Below are positions 5,543-8,479 of a DNA stretch of 8,479 nt, piece by piece. The notes beneath the pieces were generated by a model, which was not told the origin of the DNA, did not search any database, and worked only from the letters and a program-made list of their open reading frames with translations. The position numbers and the translations under genes were made by a program. Each line of letters begins with the position of its first letter. Within the stretch, counting starts at the first letter, position 1. Source of the stretch: Porticoccaceae bacterium (GTDB lineage: Bacteria > Pseudomonadota > Gammaproteobacteria > Pseudomonadales > Porticoccaceae); contig JAPKCN010000073.1 in assembly GCA_028822945.1 (NCBI GenBank), forward strand, positions 1 through 8,479, read 5' to 3'.

Positions 5543-6126
5543 ATTATATTATAGTTAATTTCTGCGAGCAAACGGCTGGTGAGTATTAACGGTAGTCCCA
5601 TCAATGAAGAGGGGTCATCACTATATATAGCGTTGCACAGGCTTATACCTAGACTTTCCGATTTGAAGCTGCCGGCGCAGTCATATGGCTGTTCGTATTG
5701 CAAATAGTCGTCGATTTGATTGTCGTTTAGGTGTTTAAAAATCACGCGAGTTGTGTTGTATCCACTGTGAAGCTGCAGTGCTTGATTAACACCATACATA
5801 GCGACCGCACAGCCACTGTGAAAATACACTGTCTGACCAGACTGTAAGCGTAATTGCTCATGAGCGTCGGCGACATTTCTGGGCTTGCCTAATATTTGCC
5901 CGGCGACTTCGACTACCTGATCTGCTCCGATAACGGCGATACCGATGTGTTCAGCGGCAATCCGCCGAGCCTTTTCTCGAGATAGCCGCTCGCAGAGCAC
6001 GCTTGGTAACTCGCCGTTTAGCGGAGTCTCATCAATCGCCGCAGGTATTTGTGTAAATTGCACGTTGAGTTGCTGCAATTGGGCGCCACGATAAGTGGAT
6101 GCCGATGCCAGTATTATTTTGCGCAT
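5539..6126 (-). CDS. yceF: Maf-family nucleoside triphosphate pyrophosphatase, YceF type
   Basis: House-cleaning enzyme that cleaves modified nucleoside triphosphates to monophosphate and pyrophosphate. E. coli YceF prefers 7-methyl-GTP. The 195 residues match YceF along their length: ILASASTYRGAQL (5-17) for the SxSxxR substrate loop, DET (32-34), REKA (50-53), GADQVV (67-72) with catalytic Asp69, GKP (80-82), CAGSFKSESLGISL (150-163) and SSLMGLPL (173-180). Gln70 after the catalytic Asp and the GSFKSE segment are marks of the YceF subgroup rather than the dTTP/UTP-cleaving YhdE group. The tryptophan in the E. coli substrate loop is Tyr12 here. GGGGGA sits about six bases before the ATG. It runs against its neighbours, as in E. 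coli, and diverges from yceD. I found no convincing promoter; a short palindrome lies at 6150-6165. Confidence 0.95.
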   Translation of the reverse strand: MRKIILASASTYRGAQLQQLNVQFTQIPAAIDETPLNGELPSVLCERLSREKARRIAAEHIGIAVIGADQVVEVAGQILGKPRNVADAHEQLRLQSGQTVYFHSGCAVAMYGVNQALQLHSGYNTTRVIFKHLNDNQIDDYLQYEQPYDCAGSFKSESLGISLCNAIYSDDPSSLMGLPLILTSRLLAEINYNII

Positions 6127-6149
6127 TCAAATCCCCCAAATCGAGGTTG

Positions 6150-6165
6150 CTAAGGCTAACCTTAG
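6150..6165. promoter_or_regulatory. Perfect 6-bp palindrome in the maf leader
   Basis: CTAAGG (6150-6155) and CCTTAG (6160-6165) form a perfect inverted repeat around a CTAA spacer, 24 bases upstream of the maf ATG. It could be a hairpin in the maf leader or an operator between the divergent maf and yceD genes. There is no T run on either side, so it is not a terminator. Confidence 0.35.
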
Positions 6166-6228
6166 AGTGCTGGCTGTAATCTTTGCACTAGCTATGCCAC
6201 AACGGATGCTTGCGGTAGGCAATTATTT

Positions 6229-6257
6229 TTGACACGCCGCATGCATGACCCTATCAT
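6229..6257 (+). promoter_or_regulatory. Near-consensus sigma70 promoter of yceD-rpmF-plsX-fabD
   Basis: A perfect TTGACA (6229-6234), a 17-base spacer and TATCAT (6252-6257, five of six) form the strongest promoter in the window. Transcription should start near 6264. The ATG at 6245 lies in the spacer and so cannot be the yceD start on this transcript; the ATG at 6287 leaves a leader of about 23 nt. High basal strength suits an operon with a ribosomal protein and lipid synthesis enzymes. Confidence 0.8.
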
Positions 6258-6286
6258 GCCGACCTGTCAGTGATCTAGCGATAATT

Positions 6287-6790
6287 ATGGGCTTGCCAAA
6301 TCACATCGATCCCCGCAAACTCGCCATGCAAATTATTCGGTTAGAGGGCGCCGTCGATCGGTCATGTTTACCAAGGCTGGCCGCCGCAGTAGTTTGCATT
6401 ACCGGCCCAGTCAACGCGAAAGTGAGTTTTGAAAATCAGCAATCGCGCGCGAAACTAGTGGATGGCACGGTTGGCGCGAATGTGGAGATGCAGTGTCAAC
6501 GGTGTTTAGACTCTGTGGCGATAGACTTGCAATCTTCATTTTCACTCCAAGTGGTTTCGTGCGACGAACACGTCGATCGGGTTGCTGAATCTCGTGAGCC
6601 TTGGATTGTCGAAGAGCGCATGGCTAGCCTGCACCATATGCTAGAGGATGAGTTGCTACTGGTTTTGCCGGCGGTCAGTTACCATCCTAGTGGTAAATGT
6701 ACCGGCGATGCCTTTATGCAGCAGCAGGGTGGCGACGGGGTGATAGATAGCCCGTTTGATATTCTTAAAAGTATCAAAAAACGAGTATAA
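6287..6790 (+). CDS. yceD: YceD, DUF177 23S rRNA accumulation protein
   Basis: Small soluble protein of the DUF177 family, needed in E. coli for normal 23S rRNA accumulation; no enzyme activity is known. The ATG at 6287 gives 167 residues (E. coli 173) and lies just downstream of the predicted transcript start, unlike the in-frame ATG at 6245, which falls inside the promoter. Its start MGLPNHIDPRKLA aligns with the LPLTLDPVRTA start of E. coli YceD. The family signature is present: CQRC (70-73), then an acidic helix and short hydrophobic run EDELLLVLPAV (120-130), a later cysteine (GKC, 138) and a basic end SIKKRV. The ribosome site is weak. The stop is 25 bases before rpmF, the universal neighbour of this family, which supports the assignment. 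Overall identity to E. coli looks low, as usual for DUF177. Confidence 0.92.
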   Translation: MGLPNHIDPRKLAMQIIRLEGAVDRSCLPRLAAAVVCITGPVNAKVSFENQQSRAKLVDGTVGANVEMQCQRCLDSVAIDLQSSFSLQVVSCDEHVDRVAESREPWIVEERMASLHHMLEDELLLVLPAVSYHPSGKCTGDAFMQQQGGDGVIDSPFDILKSIKKRV

Positions 6791-6791
6791 T
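6786..6791 (+). promoter_or_regulatory. Possible internal -10 box for rpmF
   Basis: A perfect TATAAT overlaps the yceD stop codon and would start transcription near 6798, just before the rpmF ribosome site. The matching -35 is poor (TTCTTA with an 18-base spacer, three of six), and there is no TGn extension. It could be a weak secondary promoter or chance in AT-rich sequence. Confidence 0.3.
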
Positions 6792-6815
6792 CAACATTCG
6801 AGATGGGAGTACAGT

Positions 6816-6995
6816 ATGGCAGTTCAAAAAAGTCGTAAAACACGATCCAAGCGAGGCATGCGTCGGTCACACGATAGCCTAGCAGCGCCCACTATATCGA
6901 TCGATGAGGTCACTGGTGAAAAGCATCTGAGGCATAATATAACAGCCGATGGTTTTTATCGCGGCAAAAAAGTAGTAGAGGTCTCTGCTGATTAG
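6816..6995 (+). CDS. rpmF: 50S ribosomal protein L32
   Basis: Small basic protein of the large ribosomal subunit. The 59 residues begin MAVQKSRKTRSKRGMRRSHD, almost the E. coli L32 start, and contain GEKHLRHNITADGFYRGKKV, the second conserved block. This is the cysteine-free, zinc-independent form: there are no CxxC pairs. The frame is open further upstream to 6756, but the ATG at 6816 is the family start and has GGGAG six bases before it. The tail VVEVSAD is slightly longer and more acidic than in E. coli (57 residues). It lies between yceD and plsX, with 13 bases to the plsX start, in the ribosome-to-lipid operon order conserved across proteobacteria. Confidence 0.98.
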   Translation: MAVQKSRKTRSKRGMRRSHDSLAAPTISIDEVTGEKHLRHNITADGFYRGKKVVEVSAD

Positions 6996-7008
6996 AGCAG
7001 TGTAACGC

Positions 7009-8019
7009 TTGACCCGCACGGTTAAATTAGCGGTCGACGCCATGGGCGGCGACATTGGCGCTGCTGTGACCACGGCTGCTGTGGCGGCTTTTGTGCGCGA
7101 TAACCCCCATGTTTGCGTAGACTTGTTTGCGACAGAAGGCGTCCTCGATGGTTACGTAGATAAGGGGTTATTGGGCGATCTGGACGGCAAAATTACTGCG
7201 ATTGCCTGCGGTCCTCAGGTAGAAAACAACGAGAAACCTTCTAGCGCTGTTCGCGGTAAGCGCAGTTCCTCTATGGCTCGCGCTATAGAAGCGGTTTCAT
7301 CAGGCCAAGCCGATGCGTGCGTTAGCGCTGGCAATACCGGGGCACTCATGGCGTTGGGAATGGTGCTCCTAAAAAATCTGACTGGCATATCTCGGCCTGC
7401 CATCTGCGGTGTTATACCGACCCTCAAGAATTCAGCGCTGGTTCTCGATCTGGGAGCTAATATCGATTGTTCGAGCATTCAACTTCACCAATTCGCACAC
7501 CTTGGCTCGCTGACGTCGCAGCGCATATTTAATCTTAAAAGTCCGCGCGTTCGCTTGCTCAATGTTGGCCTAGAAACTAACAAAGGACCTCAGTTTATCC
7601 AAGAAGCAGGCGAATTATTATCCGCCGATGACAGGCTAAATTATTGTGGTTATCTTGAGGCAGATCAGTTGTTCTCCGGCGATACAGACGTAATCGTTTG
7701 CGACGGTATGTCGGGCAATATTGCGCTTAAGGCGAGCGAGGGAACTGCCGCTATGATTAACGCTATATATCTCGCAGAACTCCAGCGTAATTGGGTGACG
7801 CGGTTGAGTGCGGCGCTATTTATCCGCTCTACCGCCAGTCTGAACCAACGCCTAAATCCCTCTCGATACAATGGTGCATATTTGTTGGGTCTGCGCGGAG
7901 TGGTTGTTAAGAGCCATGGCGCGGCTGACACCCGCGCTTTTTATCAAGCCTTGAACATCGCCGCGCGAGCTGAGTCGAATAATCTTCCCAAGGATCTCGA
8001 ATCCATCATGCCGCTTTGA
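7009..8019 (+). CDS. plsX: Phosphate acyltransferase PlsX, TTG start
   Basis: Peripheral membrane enzyme that swaps acyl-ACP and inorganic phosphate to make acyl-phosphate, the donor that PlsY uses to acylate glycerol 3-phosphate in phospholipid synthesis. The 336 residues carry the family blocks: LAVDAMGGDIG (7-17), CVSAGNTGALM (104-114), LVLDLGANIDC (144-154), YLEADQLFSGDTDVIVCDGMSGN (215-237), LLGLRGVVVKSHGAA (292-306). A TTG at 7009 is the only suitable start: a stop lies in frame at 7003-7005, and the next residues, TRTVKLAVDAMGGD, align with the E. coli start MTRLTLALDVMGGD. The ribosome site is weak, so yield may depend on coupling to rpmF 13 bases upstream. The product is slightly shorter than E. 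coli PlsX (356) at the C-terminus. fabD follows after 34 bases. Confidence 0.97.
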   Translation: MTRTVKLAVDAMGGDIGAAVTTAAVAAFVRDNPHVCVDLFATEGVLDGYVDKGLLGDLDGKITAIACGPQVENNEKPSSAVRGKRSSSMARAIEAVSSGQADACVSAGNTGALMALGMVLLKNLTGISRPAICGVIPTLKNSALVLDLGANIDCSSIQLHQFAHLGSLTSQRIFNLKSPRVRLLNVGLETNKGPQFIQEAGELLSADDRLNYCGYLEADQLFSGDTDVIVCDGMSGNIALKASEGTAAMINAIYLAELQRNWVTRLSAALFIRSTASLNQRLNPSRYNGAYLLGLRGVVVKSHGAADTRAFYQALNIAARAESNNLPKDLESIMPL

Positions 8020-8040
8020 TGTTCAATACTAGCAAGTAAA

Positions 8041-8046
8041 AAGGAG
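8041..8046 (+). promoter_or_regulatory. Strong ribosome binding site of fabD
   Basis: AAGGAG sits seven bases before the fabD ATG in A/T-rich surroundings, the best ribosome site in the window. It contrasts with the weak sites of yceD and plsX and suggests independent, efficient initiation of fabD within the operon. Confidence 0.8.
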
Positions 8047-8053
8047 ATATAAA

Positions 8054-8479
8054 ATGGGTAAGTTGGGTTTTGTTTTCCCCGGTCAAGGGTCGCAGAAAAT
8101 TGGTATGTTGAGTGATTATGTGGACGAACCTGTGGTGCTGGACTGCTTTGCTGAGGCGTCCGACTGTCTTGGCTATGATGTTTGGGATATGATCCAGCAG
8201 GGGAATCAAGAGACCATTACTCAAACTCAGCGAACTCAGCCTATATTACTTTGTTGCAGTGTCGCCATATGGCGTCTTTGGTGTCATCGCGGGGGAGCTG
8301 AACCGCAGTTCTTAGCAGGCCACAGCCTTGGTGAGTGGTCGGCATTAGTCTGCGCTGAGGTAGTGGCATTTAAAGATGCTATTAAAATTGTCGAAGCACG
8401 TGGCAAACTGATGCAGAGTGCTGTACCCGCCGGCGAAGGTGCCATGGCGGCGATTTTAGGTCTCGCAGACGATCAGATT
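8054..8479 (+). CDS. fabD: Malonyl-CoA:ACP transacylase FabD (N-terminal part)
   Basis: Moves the malonyl group from CoA to acyl carrier protein, supplying the extender unit for fatty acid elongation in the cytosol. The first 142 residues are present and run off the window end; E. coli FabD has 309. Visible are FVFPGQGSQ (6-14), the oxyanion-hole loop; TQP (61-63); GHSLGEWSALVC (89-100) with nucleophile Ser91; and VEARGKLMQ (113-121) with Arg116, which binds the malonyl carboxylate. Most FabD proteins have Tyr in GHSLGEY; Trp95 here is a conservative change. The ATG follows a strong AAGGAG. It lies 34 bases after plsX with no fabH between, an order that I recall from Pseudomonas and that differs from E. 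coli. fabG and acpP would be expected next. Confidence 0.97.
   Translation, partial: MGKLGFVFPGQGSQKIGMLSDYVDEPVVLDCFAEASDCLGYDVWDMIQQGNQETITQTQRTQPILLCCSVAIWRLWCHRGGAEPQFLAGHSLGEWSALVCAEVVAFKDAIKIVEARGKLMQSAVPAGEGAMAAILGLADDQI

Noticed and set aside
6245..6247. ATG at 6245 as yceD start
   Set aside because: It lies in the spacer of the near-consensus promoter and has no ribosome site; ATG 6287 matches the family start.
6756..6815. N-terminal extension of rpmF
   Set aside because: L32 starts with MAVQ, and GGGAG precedes the ATG at 6816; the upstream part overlaps the end of yceD.

Overview
The window is a piece of gammaproteobacterial core chromosome. The order rne (minus) / rluC - HAD phosphatase (plus) / yceF (maf, minus) / yceD - rpmF - plsX - fabD (plus) follows the conserved E. 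coli rne-rluC-yceF-yceD-rpmF-plsX block. It differs in two ways: a HAD phosphatase gene sits between rluC and maf, and fabH is missing between plsX and fabD. Both are, as I recall, Pseudomonas-like traits. With roughly 50% GC in the genes I read, a non-enteric, possibly marine, gammaproteobacterium near the Pseudomonadales/Cellvibrionales is a reasonable guess; I cannot name a genus.

Left edge (1-365): an AT-rich strip (about 36% GC by my count) holds the start of an unrecognised minus-strand gene with its own plausible promoter, a tandem GTGTACC repeat, and the intrinsic terminator of the neighbouring tRNA. It lies at the 3' end of a tRNA-Ser gene, a common integration site for mobile elements, and is the only part that looks accessory. 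Next come tRNA-Ser(UGA) with its own promoter, then rne, both on the minus strand. No terminator is visible between them, so rne transcripts may run through the tRNA.

Middle (3384-3923): a divergent control region. A good sigma70 promoter predicts an rne leader of about 430 nt, as expected for an autoregulated RNase E gene. A second sigma70 promoter drives rluC, and its -10 box overlaps the upstream ATG of that reading frame, which points to a GTG start further in. The two promoters are close enough for polymerase footprints to collide.

Right half: rluC and the HAD gene are coupled by an ATGA overlap. The HAD gene then meets maf tail to tail with a shared TTAA. A near-consensus promoter (TTGACA-17-TATCAT) fires the yceD-rpmF-plsX-fabD series, linking 50S subunit formation (YceD, L32) to phospholipid and fatty acid synthesis (PlsX, FabD). 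fabD is cut by the window end.

I see no previously undescribed multi-gene system. The points worth a second look are the unknown gene beside the tRNA, the promoter-defined start corrections, the repeats in the rne leader, and the duplicated NDPRKR motif at the RNase E C-terminus.
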